Shown in pieces: positions 25,901-37,962 of a stretch of DNA of 64,000 nt (the stretch's first letter is position 1; every line of letters begins with the position of its first letter). Origin of the DNA: Lithospermum erythrorhizon (Eukaryota > Streptophyta > Magnoliopsida > Boraginales > Boraginaceae); contig JADFUC010001610.1 of NCBI GenBank assembly GCA_019722365.1, positions 1 to 64,000 on the forward strand, read 5' to 3'. The position numbers and the translations under genes were made by a program. The notes beneath the pieces are model-generated. The model was not told where the DNA came from and made no database searches. It saw nothing but the letters and a program-made list of their open reading frames with translations.

Positions 25901-27704
25901 TTCTTTACAAACTTTGCAACACACTCGTCCAAGTCCATATGAATTGAGGTTGTGCCTGATATACAATTGTACTAATGATATCAAATAATAGACAGGTGAT
26001 TTCCCATTAAGATACCAGTATATTTTAACGTTCATTCTAACCTCCATCAATGCGAGAACTGCAGGTGCTTGCAGAATACTTCTTCAAGCACTCAATAACA
26101 CGAGGCGTGCAATATTCATCGGCAGCGGCAAATCCAAGATAATTATATGATCCCAGGTTGAGACATCTGTGTTTCACTACTGTTCTCCTGCATGTCAAAA
26201 CAGGTATTAATCATGTAAGATAGCTGCACTCAGATGAACTTTTACTGGTTAATCATATACAAACCAGAGGTCTAGAACAATCAAATAACATAGATAAGTG
26301 GGAAATCCAGGTAGCTCACTGAAGTGTTTTGTTGTTATCATGAGAGACGCGCTCCACAACGTCAAACCAAGCATCGGGAGGGCTGGATATTGGCCGTCCA
26401 AAACAATCCTTCAAATAGGTTTGGCACTAGTTAGACTTAATTCACAAAGATACAACCAACTCCATAGAGATATTTCAGGAAAATCTCGAATTATGCAGAA
26501 CACCAAATTCACAGCAACACAACAAATTGATTCTGGCAGCTCAATATATCTCCATTCAGAGCAGTGTCTTGTGAGTTTTACCAAACATCCAGTTTCTAAA
26601 TGACATCTAAAAACACATGTCGAATTAGCTCAAGATACTAATATTCTTATTGATTGGCAGCGATCTAGAACAATTTATACACAGATAATTCATAAACACA
26701 AGCTACAACTAAAATAAATTAAAAAGCATTCCTTTATACAGAAAACACAGACCCACAAGTAAATACTCATTTCTCAAGATCAAAGATCAGTGAATCACAA
26801 ATACCTATTACTCCATCCATCCCAAAAGATTGTCAAGTTCGATTTTTAATGGTCAAAATTAACAAACTTTGCGATCTTAACTGACACACACATAACTTTA
26901 ATTTGAATCAACACGATCACTTATTATTAGAGTACATTCAAAATGCAATCTTTTGCTATATTTTTCAAGATACAATACAAAAATATCATTTTAATACATT
27001 TTTTACTTATCATGTTTATATATTATTGGCCAAAAATATTTGAGTACAAAATTTACAAAGAAAAAAACCCGTGTACCAAAGATCAAATCTTGACATTTTT
27101 TTATAGTTAAAATTATAATATTTCCCAACTTCCCTCCCCTACAATGAGATTCGAACCCTTGACATCAAGGATCTTTGCTAGCTCAACCGCTAGGCCATTC
27201 GATTATATATCATGTTCTAGAACATATACAAAAATATTTGAGTACAAAATTTACAAAAAAAAAAAAAACCATGTACCAAAGATCAAATCTTGACATTTAT
27301 TTATTATAGTTAATATTACAATATTTTCCAACTCGTCTTCACCTAAACTAAGATTCGATCCCTTGACATCGAGGATAAGGGCGCTAACTGATCTGTTAGA
27401 CTTTTAATCTCCTAAGATCAAGGCGTGTAGCTCAACCGCTAAACCATGGGATTATGACATATTTTTGGGTATGTAAAGAGTATAATAAATGGTATGTAGA
27501 GATATATGTTACCTGAATACGAAGATATAATCGACGAATATAGAAATCCTCAAGGCCTAAGCAAATGGGGGCATAGCCTTGAATATTACTTGTATACCAC
27601 CAATCAAATATCTTACGAAAGAAGTCTCTGAATTGCCCAAATGCAAACAGTAATCCATAGCTGAAGTATGTGGTCAAAGCTGTTATATATGGAATTGTTA
27701 TCAT
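22932..27704 (-). CDS. LCB2: Serine palmitoyltransferase LCB2 subunit; 3' exons damaged
   Basis: LCB2 is the PLP-binding catalytic subunit of ER serine palmitoyltransferase. With LCB1 it condenses serine and palmitoyl-CoA, the first step of sphingolipid synthesis. Clean exons on the minus strand: 27704-27513, 26408-26320, 26187-26042, 25955-25831, 25735-25642, 25571-25408 and 25055-24894. They join in phase to 324 codons. The start [20 protein letters not shown] is the family's N-terminal membrane segment. Exon 3 has [11 protein letters not shown], exon 5 [18 protein letters not shown], and exon 7 [14 protein letters not shown] and [12 protein letters not shown] with the PLP lysine at residue 311, the position known for Arabidopsis LCB2a. 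Exon 8 (24264 to about 24148), exon 9 (from 24049) and exon 10 (from 23792) are recognisable but carry indels, a TGA at 23924-23922, an in-frame TAA and lost donors. The last exon, 23027-22932, is intact ([17 protein letters not shown]). It is either a recent pseudogene or local sequence error. Confidence 0.85.
23680..24148 (-). pseudogene. Lesion zone of LCB2 (end of exon 8 to exon 10)
   Basis: Exon 8 follows the family to GEDG, then the expected Ser-Asn-Arg stretch and GT donor are replaced. Exon 9 reads [20 protein letters not shown] and MLYN, then runs into TGA at 23924-23922 through missing bases; coding resemblance continues out of frame to about 23890. Exon 10 reads [12 protein letters not shown] and then hits TAA, with out-of-frame resemblance to about 23680 and no GT donor. 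Splice acceptors of exons 9 and 10 are intact. Confidence 0.75.
27035..27450 (-). mobile_element. Two tandem SINE-like copies in LCB2 intron 1
   Basis: A unit starting AAAAATATTTGAGTACAAAA occurs at about 27035 and again at about 27231. Each continues through GTACCAAAGATCAAATCTTG. On the minus strand the first unit contains GGGTTCGAATCTC (box B-like) and GGCCTAGCGGTTGAGCTAGC (box A-like). The second contains diverged versions plus an extra 50-60 bp in the tRNA-like part. They belong to the same broad tRNA-derived type as the MATE-intron SINE. The repetition suggests a local duplication or two insertions in the same A-rich tail. Confidence 0.65.
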
Positions 27705-27856
27705 TTTTTATGGGGTTGATGGTGGCGGATCAAAGAGGGGGGTAGTCAAGGGGGATGATGATTGGGCATTAATGCTTCCTACTTTTCAGGTTCACTTTTC
27801 GTAATATTCACTGGGTTTGTTTTACTTAAATTCATGTTTAAGTTTTGGTTATAAAT

Positions 27857-28040
27857 TATTTTCTCCATCTCTTTTTATTACATCCATTTCACTATACATA
27901 AAGTTTTAGATAATTTTGAATTTGTGTCTTGATGTTAATTTTTCTTATATTCCAACATTGGTTTTAGTCAAAATAGGAACCAATATAGGAATTTTTAAAT
28001 ATGAAAAATGCCTCTATTATTTAGGGATGGATGGAGTATT
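27857..28040. mobile_element. Possible decayed MITE
   Basis: TTTTCTCCATCTC at the left and GGATGGATGGAGTATT at the right are weakly complementary Stowaway-like ends about 180 bp apart. No other support was found. Confidence 0.3.
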
Positions 28041-28963
28041 TTTTATTTTTATGTACTCGAGTATAATGAATTTGAGGTTGTAGAAATGGAAGAATTTTAG
28101 AGAGAAAAAGTATTGGCGATTATAGTGGAGGAGAAATTGTTTCATTGTTATGTGATATTAAGTTCTAGGTGAAACGTTAACGTTAAAATGTTTCATGTCA
28201 TTTAAGAGATTCGCGTCTAAGTGGGATAAAGAGTTAGTCGTGCAGGGGCCGGAAATGGTGGGGTTGGAGGGTTATTACTGCGAGGGCATTTCAAATTTAA
28301 TATATATCGTACAAGTTAATTGCGATAGCAGTAATTTTGGCCAAGTTACCTTTCGTCGGGTAGTGTAGCGATGCCCGATAATGGTGTAGATAGTGTGCAG
28401 CGGGTGTAAGTATTTAGTCCAAAATTTAAGCGGGCGTTATAATTTAACGGTTTTGAGCATTTTTGGGGTCAAAATATAATTTTGAAGAGTTTTGTGTGTT
28501 GTAAGTTGTAAAGTTGCATAAATGGTCCTGTTAGTGTATGCAAATGGACTACCGTTTGGTCACTGTAACTTTAATATTAATTCTTTTAATTTGTAGTATT
28601 TGAAAATATCTCTAAGCTTAAGATTTTTAAGGTATATATTAAAATTAAATATTTTAAGATAATTAATATACTATTATTTTAAAATATTTTAATATATATT
28701 AATTTTAGTAAAATTTATATATTTATTATAAGTTTAGTATCTTATATTTATTATGAAATATTGATAAATTTTTTACTATACATTAAATATGTCGATAATA
28801 TATATATATATTGATTATATAAATAACTTTAAAAGTATACATTATATAATATTAATTTATTTAATGTAACTTATATAAATTTAGTGATTATATAATATAT
28901 AAACAAAGCTATATAATAATTCGATATTATATTTATTGAATGCTTTAAATTTGAAGATATATA

Positions 28964-29948
28964 TGTTGAAATCAATGAGAATTGATTCCGTTTATTATCT
29001 ACGTTGCGACGATTGTGTATCCCAGTTACCGTTTCTGGGATTGGGTTAAATGTGATTATCAGAACTTAATTGTTGACTTAGTAATTGTATATTCTTAGTA
29101 TGGGTTCATGATAATTTAAGGGGTTATGAGCGTTGCTAGATCTTACTACGTTAATCTTTATAATAATAGTAATTGCTCAATTATTATTATTATCTGACTT
29201 CTTATTATACGAGCCTAGAAGGTGCATGCTTGTCTGATAATGTTGAGGTTATATTTATTATGAAATTAAAGAGAAGCTATAATTAATGTATTTCGATTCT
29301 GAGGTTACGTTTATGTAGAATATCGATTGAACAAATATAATCAATTAAATAGTTATTTAATTGGTTAGGAAATAATTTAGTATTTATCAATAACTTGAAA
29401 GATTATTGATATTGACTAGATACTATTTAATTAAGCTAATTAAAATAGTTCAACTCGTCTTGGCTCATTAATGTGTACTTGAACTAATAGGAGGTTAACG
29501 AGGTATTATCTTGCTGGTTGCTCTCGAGACTTGTTTTAACACAGCACATATAAAAACAGCTTTAGGGTTTAATGACATAAGAATTAGAAAATGCTTTCAT
29601 CAAAACCCTAAGTAGCCGCCCCGCGGCGAAATTCTCGAGGAATTTTCTTGGAGTTTTTGGTTTTGTTCGTCACTTGTTTACTTATCATCGGTTCTTGATT
29701 CAGCCTCTGCAGTGTGGACAGCCCAGAGATATCATCACGATTGGTATTGCAACAAAGGGCTGAAGGAAGTCGAGTCGCGTTGTGAGGTGGCGTGTGGGAA
29801 CTTTAGTGGAATTTACTCATTGCCGATGTAAATTACTACTGTTTATTTATATATTGTAAATATATGTTTTGTTTAATAATGTAGTATGCGCTAAGATCGC
29901 AGGTATGAATTTGTATTTATACTCATATATCCATAGTATTTTCCATCA
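28964..29948. mobile_element. Solo LTR, 985 bp, TSD ATATA
   Basis: The sequence starts TGTTGAAATC and ends TTTTCCATCA, giving TG...CA termini with inverted-repeat character. ATATA flanks both sides (28959-28963 and 29949-29953). No internal domain remains, so it is an LTR left after LTR-LTR recombination. It sits inside the long-TIR element and is therefore younger than it. A promoter/leader-like GC-rich stretch occurs at 29610-29800. Confidence 0.75.
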
Positions 29949-29964
29949 ATATATACCTTAACAA

Positions 29965-30500
29965 AAATTACATCATTCTATATTAAATATTTAATGTAAA
30001 TATTCTTTTATTGAATATTTTGCATAATAAATATTGAGGATAACAAACTCATAATAAAATATAATAATGTTATTCAAAGTTAATATATTAAAATATTTCA
30101 AAATAATATTATAGTAATTATCTTAAAATATTAAATTTTAATATATATACATTAAAATCGTAATTTAGAGATATTTTTCAAATATTAAAAGGTAATTAAT
30201 ATTAAGGTGTTAGCTAGGGACCAAATGAGAATCACGTGTACACTAACAAAATCACATCATTCTATAATAAATATTTAATGTAAACATTCTTTTATTGAAT
30301 ATTTCATAATAAATATTGAGGATAACAAACTCATAATAAAATATATTAATTCTATTTCAAAGTGTATATTAAAATATTTCAAAATATTATATTAATTATC
30401 TTAAAATATTAGAATTTTAATATATACCTTAAATCTTAATCACCAAGAGATATTTTTCAAATATTACAATTAAAGTAATTAATATTAAAGTGTTAGGGAT
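29965..30500. repeat. Direct duplication of about 265 bp
   Basis: ATCATTCTAT...AAATATTTAATGTAAA and GAATATTT...ATAATAAATATTGAGG occur in the same order at about 29970 and 30247. The copies end with GTGTTAGC... and GTGTTAGG... respectively. They form a doubled right arm of the long-TIR element. Confidence 0.8.
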
Positions 30501-31399
30501 CAAATAGGGAAACCGTTTGTACACTAAACGAGCGATTCACAAATTTACAACTTATAAGTTATAACGCACAAAACAATACCCAAAACTCTTAAAAATTAAA
30601 TTTGCGACCCCAAAATGGACACTAATTCTTTGAAGAGCGTTAAAGCTTTTACGGAAGCGTTAAATTATGGACTAAATCGCCTGATTGTCTGTTATCTAGG
30701 ACCCGTTATATTTCTTGGTGCCACTAATTGGGACGAAAGTGCGGCTTGACCACACTTCTTGCCGGACCATTCTTGTAATTAACTCCTAATATTAATGTGG
30801 GTAAACTTTGCCATTCTTGAGCTTTTCCCGTTGTTTAGATTTGCATTTGGCCATTGTAGATTTGTAAGTTACTCTGGTGATGGCTTGATTTTCCATGATA
30901 GCCGATAGCAGTAATCTGAATCAAATTGATTTTTTTTAATTGACATTTTTATAAATCACTTCGAACAATACATAATTATTTTTGGGATGAAACCCAGTAC
31001 ATTAAATAAAAATTTAGACAAAACAGTAAATAGTGGTTGAACCCTAAAATGAAAAGTGAGATACCTGTTTAGTGACTTTCAACATATGATAGTTAAGCTC
31101 TGCGTAGATCGAGTTCTTCCTCGGCCCGTAAAACCCTACCAGGCCCGTAACCTCGACGATACCTCTTCCTCGTCCTCGCCCTACTGTCCGCTTCCGCGTT
31201 GTAGCCTATGATGTCCGCGACCCGGTGTGGCCTGTGATATAATGCTTTTTAAAGAACTCTTAGGTTTTTTCCTCTAATCACGGCTTCATATCAAAGCGTT
31301 ATTGTCTTCGTGCATCGTGATCCTAAGAAAATCAACACGATTAGCAACTTTTTAACTTCTCCGAAGATGCATAGCGAGGAGAGACGGATCTCCGTGCGG

Positions 31400-32500
31400 T
31401 AGCAATTGACGGCTGATTAATTGAGACCAAGGCGTTTCTTACGTAGCGTCATTAACATTTGCTGTCCCGTTGGATCAAAATCGATAGGTAAATCAATATG
31501 AAATTTCTTAGTTGGGACCTTTTTTGTAGTTTGGGTAACACCTTTATGTTGATCAGCTGCTACCTTAGCATTCGCGGAGTTATTCATTTGTGCCGTTACG
31601 CTTTGTTTCTTTGCTCTTATTTCCTGGAATGCACTTGCAAGAATTTGGAGATGTGAATTGATATTCTTGGCCTACGGGCGTGTGAACCGCCACTAGTTGT
31701 CTCGGTCGAATCGGCTTAAAAGACCCATGTGTTTGGCTGCCCAATCACGGTGGCCAGCGTTATAGCCATTCCATGCTTGCCAGATCGGGCCTACATTGCC
31801 TTCTTTAATATCGCGCGACCTTGGTGACTAAACCTCAATCGGTCGCGCACATGACCCGGCTCGACATTTGCGGCCTCCCTCCCGTGCGTAGCAACCCGGC
31901 CGTAGTAAAATCACATGTTGAAACCTGAGGAGAAAGGTACACGTTTAAAAGAATACACCAATCGGTACCGGCTTTCTTTCTTGCTCTACTAAATGTGCCC
32001 TTGAGGTCGGGTGTTAGCGGAGATGCGCTCCTTTTCTGCAGCGGCTTCCATGTTTTTTTTACATTCTTTGGAGACTTCCTAGTTAGCGAGTTTACGATTA
32101 TACTCGAACTTTGTGTCGAACTATCGAGCTCTTTAAAACTGTTCTCAGAACCAAATTCTCCGGCCGTTACATGATACGCATTAGGGGTATTTGAGCACTT
32201 GATTACGGGCGACTTATTCCCAGTGTTAGATCGAGCATTGGTATGTTTCCCAAGCTGGTTGCCAGCTCCCACGAAGGCGATCTGCCTTCGATTTTCTTTC
32301 CCATAGTTTCAGTGCGAATTTTTGTTGAGTTTGTAGAAGAGTTCTGGTGAGACATATTAGCTTATCAAACACTTTATGCAAAAATAATCTGACTTCCCGG
32401 CCGAGATGAAATTCCTCCAATCTCCTCTTACAAGTACCCGTTCCATGACCAATATGGCAACAAAAAGAACAAAACAAAGGCACCTCATCATAAAATACGC
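31400..32500 (-). pseudogene. LINE ORF1 fragment with CCHC knuckle
   Basis: The minus strand encodes PLFCSFCCHIGHGTGTCKRR at about 32480, a CX2CX4HX4C zinc knuckle of the kind that follows DUF4283 in plant LINE ORF1 proteins. A Ser/Asn/Lys-rich linker follows (32270-31960). Another coding-like block lies at about 31590-31420 and includes KKFHIDLPIDFDPTGQQ. A glycine/arginine run occurs near 31190-31140. Frames shift between blocks, and no endonuclease or reverse transcriptase was found downstream. It is a 5'-half relic of a non-LTR retrotransposon. Confidence 0.6.
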
Positions 32501-33270
32501 CCCTTTAGAAACTTCTCGATATACATTTCTAATTATGCTGTGAAAACATGTTGCTTGACTTATTTAGCTAATATTACTTATTGTGCCTTGAATCTTTGTG
32601 CTCTGTTTTGTGTATGGTCCGGAGAAGGTCGGAGTTACACCTCCAGCCAGTCGGCTCCCGGCGGTTCGAGGTAGAGAAGATCGGGACTTGATTGGGAGCA
32701 TGACAAGTCCCGACCAAGTCCCGGCGTGGGTGATTCTAAGAAGCGATTCTGTAGTTGTTTTAAGGCGGTTTGGGCCTATAAATCTTTCTCCACTTTTTGT
32801 AAGTTTTCAATCCTAAAATCCAAATGTATTAACGATAGAATAGAATTAGGATTTTTGAATAGGTTAAGGTGTACATTTATTCTATTCTTAGAAATAATTG
32901 TAGCCTAAGTTTATTCTTCTAGATTTAATTTTGTTAAATACGAGTCTGTGATATCTGTGAGTACGGTGATATAATCTAGGTTAGTCTATACATCTGTGAG
33001 CATAGTTTACTCTTTTGAGAGTCGGTTTAGGCTGAAATGCGTAATTTATTCCATAAATTTATAGTGAAATGTCGTTACGTGGCATTGTTAATTGGATTAC
33101 TCTGTAGCGTTGTTAGGGATCTGCATAAAATATTTGTGTCTTTATTTTTAGTCTTTCATAATTCTTGTCTTAGAATTCACATATGTGTATTTGGTATAAA
33201 TTTACTTCGATAGTTATAACAATATTCATTCTCTTGCTTATATGTATTTACTTTGTAGTGCGGTGATAGA

Positions 33271-33360
33271 ATGGCTCCCATTCCACCTACATCTACAACA
33301 GCAACCACTACTACAACTGTCATAAATGAATTGGATGATGGATCGCTTTATTATTATTTT
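33271..33360 (+). pseudogene. Copia gag N-terminal scrap
   Basis: An ATG opens a Pro/Thr-rich start followed by VINELDDGSLYY, resembling the N-terminus of plant copia gag proteins before the Leu-His-Pro-Ser-Asp motif. A stop follows at once. Nothing else of the element is visible, so confidence is low. Confidence 0.3.
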
Positions 33361-34759
33361 TAGTCAATTTTTTCTTGCCTAACCAAACTTTTTTACATCT
33401 ATAGCAGGGCTCTGGCCGTAATGCAAATTAAACTGTTGTCGTTCAAGATCCAATGTCAGTTGATGAAAGTGGAAAGTTGGTTAGTTCCTCCTTGGTCCTC
33501 TTCTATCCTTCTTTTCAAAGTCACGGTCAAATTGTGCAACATACTATCTTCATATTCAAGAAATCGAACTTTCCATATTAAAGATATACATACCTTTCTG
33601 ACCAAGAAAACTTGATTGAGTTTTCAAACTTTTCATGATAGTGACCAACGTATCTCTGTTTCATATCTACTGCAGCTTCAGGCTATATCAGCAATACTAA
33701 GAGGATTAGTTGCAGAACATTAAATACTGAAACAATTAAAATGAATGAAACAACATTACATTACCATTGTTATAAAAAAAAAAATGTGCCACATTGAAAA
33801 TTCATAAGGGAACATTCAATCAACTGCTTCTGCAAAACTGAGGTGTGTTGACTAAATGAAGGAATGCCAGGAAAAAATATTAAGATCTCTTCCAATCGTG
33901 TTCGTCGTTTGAAACCAATCGCAGCCACACACAGGACAGTCATTAACCTAACCTGGTGGAATTTAACTTGTTGTTTAGTTCGAGAGGAAGGTCTTCCACA
34001 AATTGTATAAGCGATTACACTCTTTGTCCTTGAACTGTCTCTACGATGAACTTTCACAATGAGACTTCTTTAAAAATTTTCAACTTCAGGAACTTCATCA
34101 CAGGCGGCTTCAGTTTTGAAGGAAAACTCATATTCCTCATCACTATCGAGTCTAGTGAATTATCACCGCCAGCTTCTTCAGACTCAATGCAAGATACTAA
34201 CCACTCTCTTCACAGCTCAGTTCATAAATCACCATCATTAACCTTAGCTTTGTCGTCTTTGGCTAATTATTTGAACAAAAATAATAATAATGCCTCGACA
34301 TTAGCGTTAGACAGGAAACTGCATAGAAAAACCATGTTCTTCAACTATAATATGCAACTGATAGAGACGATTTGCAAACAAATATAACAAAATAATGAAT
34401 CTGAATTCTTCTCCTTTGCTAAAGGATTCTGTGAACCAACGAGACAAGTAAGTTAATAAAAGAAAAGGAGATTATGACGCATCAAGAAACACAGAGACTA
34501 GAGATGTGTGAAGATGATCAGAATTTTTGTCAATGCTAAGATCAATAAAAGTAACATTTTTTAGAAGGTTTAGTGACACTGATGTCACCACAGCAGAAAC
34601 AACTAAGACAAGAATTTTTTCAATCCATTTGTGTAGAATAAAAGAGGGACAAGACTAAAGAAGTCATTACATTCATATTTTGACAAGACCACTACAGCAA
34701 AGTAAGGTAAAGGTGGGGGAGGGGGAATCAGAAGAATGGGTGGAAAGGTATCAGTAACC

Positions 34760-35820
34760 TGCAATTATCTTCTTATTAATGTTATCTGCCTTTACAACAA
34801 CTTCTGGATCAGATGAGCCAAAATATGCCATATGAGCTAAGTCCGCTGCTTTCATAGATTTGCCCAACTGCAAAACAGCCACCAAAAGGGAGAATGAAAA
34901 CTAATACTTCATGCATGTTGAACAAGAGCATGCAGGTCCAGCAAGAGTAAGCTACAAAAGTATGAACAAATGGAGTTTGTACAAGGATTGTAATGCAATA
35001 ACAAAGAGATGCTTACAAATATGTGTGGTCATTATCGTCTATATCTTCCAATTGGGTTTAAAATTGCCTGCAATAAATTACTTACCGTACACAATGCTTC
35101 AGCCATGCAAACTAGTGCCCTAGGAGATGAAGGAGTAAATTTCAGTGGCCGATGCAATCTCTTATAGCCATATGAATCGTTTCTCCATTTTCTCTGGGCG
35201 AGAGAAAATAAAACTAAATAAGATGTCAATTTGCCAACAGAACAAGAGTAAATCTATTTCATAGACGATTCTGAGAAACCTGGAGGAATAGAGCTGCCAG
35301 GCACACAAGCAGTCATGCCTTAAAGTAGTACCAATCTCACGTCCATTACCCAAAACCTCATTGCAAGCTTCAATTCCATAATAACAGTTTGTTCCTTCAT
35401 GTAATGATTTTTCAGCAAACTGTAATAATTTTCTGCACATCTCGAGCTGAAAGGAGTTTGAGAAAACTTATGAACTCCAAAACAATAAATATATATTGTA
35501 GCTGCAAACACCAAGGTATCTACAAAGAATTTCTCAATAGCCATGCATACTCTGGCAGTAACTGGGGGTGTATCAGGATATGAATAAGTAATGGTGCCAG
35601 AAGCTGAACACACTTAGCAATGTCAGGAGAATTTTTCACGGTACTGAATTTAGGAAAGCTTAGGACCATGATCAGGTGTATACCACATCAGGACTTTCCA
35701 CGCCCTGCAGGTAGAAGTATGATTCGTTAAATCATTAACGAGTTCTACAAAGAAGTTACAGCAAATGGCACTAACAACTCCAATTGCTTCATTCTTTCCC
35801 AAAGTAATACTTGCCTGAAC
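34760..35820 (-). pseudogene. Unidentified exon-like pieces
   Basis: Several minus-strand stretches look like exons. They are 35820-35765 (ITLGKNEAIGVVSAICC), 35660-35585 (TVKNSPDIAKCVQLLAPLL), 35449-35340 after a CAG acceptor (LLQFAEKSLHEGTNCYYGIE), 35200-35085 (RPLKFTPSSPRALVCMAEAL, then GT), and 34870-34760 (SMKAADLAHMAYFGSSDPEV). The composition is protein-like and TPR- or ARM-like in feel, but I do not recognise the family. Frames break between and within pieces, so this is either a decayed gene or one whose exon edges I have not resolved. An acidic piece near 34160-34090 (SDEEYEFSFKTEA) may belong to it. Confidence 0.4.
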
Positions 35821-35847
35821 CAAATATATATGATATATGCATCGAGG

Positions 35848-36113
35848 TACTCCCCCGTCTCAAGTGTTTGATCATCTAGGCTAATGCACACAAATTAAGG
35901 TGGGATGATTTTACCATATTTATCCTTGATCATCTAGGCTAATGAAAGATGTAAAGGAGGAAGAGTATAATATTGTGGCTCCCCTCAAAAGAAAAAGCGA
36001 AAGAGTAGGGACATAAAGGAAAAATAGCATTAGAAATGTAAAACTCAAACATATTGATACAAGGATAAAAAGTTAGATGATCAAACATTTGAGACGGACT
36101 GACGGAGGGAGTA
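35848..36113. mobile_element. Stowaway MITE, about 265 bp
   Basis: The left end TACTCCCCCGTCTCAAGTGT and the right end GACGGACTGACGGAGGGAGTA are inverted repeats extending through TTTGATCATCTA and TAGATGATCAAA. TA lies at both outer ends, the Stowaway target duplication. No coding capacity. Confidence 0.85.
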
Positions 36114-37400
36114 TATTATTAACATATGCAAATAGAGGGCAGCATGTTACATCCAACAACTTGTGCTATATGCAATCCAAGGAGGATGGAGCCCTTTCAG
36201 CCTAGGGTATCCGAATCCAAATTAAAGTCATGAACTCATGATGCAGCCAATACATCACATTACATCCAACAACATTGTCAAAGTCACTACAGACGTAAAG
36301 AGGAAAGTAAACAAACTTGCCTGGATTTATATCCATTAGGTATACATGATCTGCAACGCAATCAGAGTAAAACTTCGTCTCCATTGGGACAAAGGAGACT
36401 TGACCTAAATACAAAACTTGCCTGGATATAAGAGCAGAAACTTAGTTCACTATTTATGTAGTTAGTAACATATGTTGCATATGCTAGAAGCCATATACAC
36501 TTCTTAAAAACATAACTTTCACTACAAAACTTAAAGATACTCTCTTAGGGATAAAATTTTGACATGGTATAACCCTATGTGTATGAAAACTAAGGCACTA
36601 TAGGATAGGAGTCTAAACATAAAAAATCTACAAATTGTAGCAAACTTATTTCAGAGGAAGCTCTACGAGAACACAAGTCACCATGAGCATAGCGGGTCTA
36701 AAAGCTATGTAGCATCAAAACTAATATCATTAGCCCACCACTCCGGTAGAAATGTAATAAACACACATGGCCACATCATATAAATGACCCAATCAGGTAG
36801 GTTGCTCGAATGTAAAGGCAAATGAATTACAATAAGGTAGAAGCATTTGATTTGTTTAGGATTGCTAGAACACACTTTGGCACTATATTGGAACTTCACA
36901 CATGAGAAATGCTTTCATGGTATTGAAACACCTTCATAACTTTCTTGGTTGCTTACTTATGAGTCGTTCCGCACAATTTAGTTGTAACTCTTTAGCCTTT
37001 TGAAAATATTTACAATTGGATTCAGCATTAGCTTTTTGTTTATTTATTACGGAGTATTACTTTATCTACCCCTAGCTATGTATTCAAATAAGTTTTCAAT
37101 TTATAGAATATTATAGGACCAAGTGAGAATTTTAAAGAACATTTATTAGCATTTCGGTTTTATAACATGTCAGGACCTGGGAAGGAATAAGTGATAAGCA
37201 AAGTGATATGGGCAGTATATAAAATACACATATCAAATGTTAACAACATGCAAAACAATGTAAATCGTAACAAATAGACAACTCATGCTTGGAAGAAAGA
37301 GCTGACTAACTCTATCAGGCACCTGAGATCTTACCGCTAATTTTGTAATAAACGTTCTGTGGCGAAAAACTTTTGATGGATTAATTGGGTGTCTCTAGCG
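36114..37400. other. No identifiable gene
   Basis: Open frames here lack any recognisable domain. Short direct repeats occur (ACTTGCCTGGAT at about 36317 and 36417). This is the unique flank outside the left palindrome arm. Confidence 0.4.
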
Positions 37401-37962
37401 TGTTGTTTTTAAGGTAGAATAGTCTGTTCTTGATTTGATTATTTAAGGCTTGTCGAAAATCGCCGATTTATTAATGCAGAGCGCAATTAAATTTCAAATA
37501 TAGCATTAGCTTATGATAAGCGCAATTGATTAATTAAATGATTGAAGCGTCTGAAGATCGTCGTGTGTTTGAGGTTCGAGAGTCGCTTACTCTTACAGAA
37601 TAGTTTGATAAACTTGAATCAATACGATCAATCGACTCGAAACAATAAACTAACTTTCTAGTAATCATCTATCAATTTCGCATTCGTTTGATGTGATTTG
37701 CTAGCCTATTAATAAGTTGTAATTGTTCTAAACTGGTAGGATAATGTATCCTAATACTAAGTAACCGCGTTACATAAAGCAGCGTCCAAAATCTATCCAA
37801 AGTATGCCCTGTCTTGATAGTTATCTTCGAACTTCAATGCGAGCCGTAAATATATTGATTCGACTTTTGAATGTTTCCATTAGCGATCGATACTTGCCGT
37901 ATGCGTTGATGTTGTTTCTTCCGTTATTGAGTTTCTTCCCCGTAGTACTAAGAACTTCGACA
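37401..37962 (-). repeat. 3' LTR of copia copy 1
   Basis: Starts TGTCGAAG after a decayed polypurine tract (AAGCGGGAG, about 37965-37975) and ends AAAAACAACA. Matches the 5' LTR at 42040-42492 through the stretch around AATTTCAAATATAGCATTAG. It forms the outer end of the left palindrome arm. Confidence 0.75.

Larger units (their letters stand above)
28338..30772. mobile_element. Long terminal-inverted-repeat element (Mutator-like or foldback)
   Basis: The left block (about 28338-28720) is the reverse complement of the right block (about 30360-30760). Shared stretches include TTTTGGGGTC, AAGAGTTTTG, TTATAAGTTGTAA-like sequence, ACTTTAATATTAATT and TATATTAAAATT. Its inner part is duplicated again at 29965-30240. 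No transposase is visible. TIRs of several hundred bases fit non-autonomous MULEs or foldback elements. The outer ends are diverged, so the limits are approximate and the target duplication was not established. Confidence 0.6.
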
